A DNA stretch of 64,000 nt, from positions 1-64,000 of the forward strand of contig JBEULG010000033.1 in the NCBI GenBank assembly GCA_041287425.1, given 5' to 3'. This stretch comes from JAFGSI01 sp041287425. GTDB lineage: Bacteria > Chloroflexota > Anaerolineae > Anaerolineales > Villigracilaceae. Position numbers and translations under genes: made by a program. Shown piece after piece: positions 63,836-64,000 of the stretch; the stretch's first letter is position 1, and every line of letters begins with the position of its first letter. Under the pieces are notes generated by a model, which was not told the DNA's origin, did not search any database, and worked only from the letters and a program-made list of their open reading frames with translations.

Positions 63836-63943
63836 GCAAAATTATCGGGTGTGAACCTAACACTTTCGTTAGCGTTTAGGACATTCTCACGCCGTCTCTA
63901 CCCTTGCGAGGCTGGGCCAAAGGGGGTATCAGCCAGCCCCCAG

Positions 63944-63976
63944 AAAAAACGACCCCCCGCCTTTCCAGGCGGGGGG
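63944..63976 (-). terminator. Terminator of a minus-strand gene beyond the window
   Basis: CCCCCCGCCT-TTCC-AGGCGGGGGG, 10-bp arms; on the minus strand GTCGTTTTTTC follows. It closes a gene or operon to the right of the window. Confidence 0.88.
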
Positions 63977-64000
63977 CTGCAACGATGTGACGAAATTACT
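63977..64000. other. Right end of the window
   Basis: Only 24 bases behind the terminator stem; nothing can be assigned. Confidence 0.3.

Overview
The window looks like a chromosomal segment of a high-GC bacterium, most likely a Chloroflexota member of the Anaerolineae type. This is inferred from gene content and style: C39-peptidase/TPR secreted proteins, a beta-propeller hybrid sensor kinase, many NarL-type two-component genes, scattered housekeeping genes (dnaK, dnaN, gatB and miaB each standing alone) and TANNNT -10 boxes placed only 6-9 nt before several ATGs, which suggests leaderless mRNAs. No tRNA, rRNA, complete IS element, prophage or CRISPR array was recognised.

Layout. 1-442: three 75-bp tandem repeats and a terminator. 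443-12058 (+): dnaK, a C39-like peptidase/TPR protein, an SbcD-like nuclease, a PIG-L deacetylase, mutS2, a small unknown gene, a CitE-like lyase, a GNAT-like protein and a GAF histidine kinase. 12065-23181 (-): an orphan PPDK_N protein, dnaN, a three-gene membrane operon, gdhA, gatB, a small unknown gene and a UbiA prenyltransferase. 23197-29308 (-): a metal-linked and partly decayed region with a truncated CopB-like ATPase, three small proteins sharing a C-terminal zinc ribbon, a YHS protein, a NarL-type two-component pair, a DUF2085 protein, a cupredoxin remnant and a nucleotidyltransferase fragment. 29292-32337 (-): an unknown membrane protein, an SPFH protein and a NAD-kinase-like protein. 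32648-36716 (+): MarR plus a heterodimeric ABC exporter with complementary degenerate sites. 36876-42898 (-): a seven-gene redox/detoxification operon behind a textbook MerR promoter with a 19-bp spacer. 43143-46091: TetR divergent from a GH3 beta-glucosidase across a shared palindromic operator. 46150-50724 (-): a beta-helix lipoprotein, an FGE-like lipoprotein and a response regulator. 50746-58091 (-): a defence island with AbiE (toxin gene frameshifted) and a type III-like Mod/Res restriction system. 58166-61711 (-): a giant propeller sensor kinase. 61961-63271 (+): miaB. 63336-63783 (-): two tandem Flp-like pilins.

How the parts fit. The clearest regulatory units are readable from the DNA: the MerR operon, the TetR/GH3 switch, the MarR-exporter unit and the AbiE promoter palindrome. 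The most interesting architecture is that the response regulator at 50.1-50.7 kb and the propeller kinase at 58.2-61.7 kb face the same way and are separated only by the defence island, with copies of one palindromic repeat family just outside each. This suggests a two-component operon split by an insertion, or a block bounded by repeats. The most interesting candidate for an undescribed system is the SPFH / NAD-kinase-like / membrane-protein operon, where the kinase-like gene starts with TTG and is translationally coupled. The small zinc-ribbon cluster in the copper region is also worth following.
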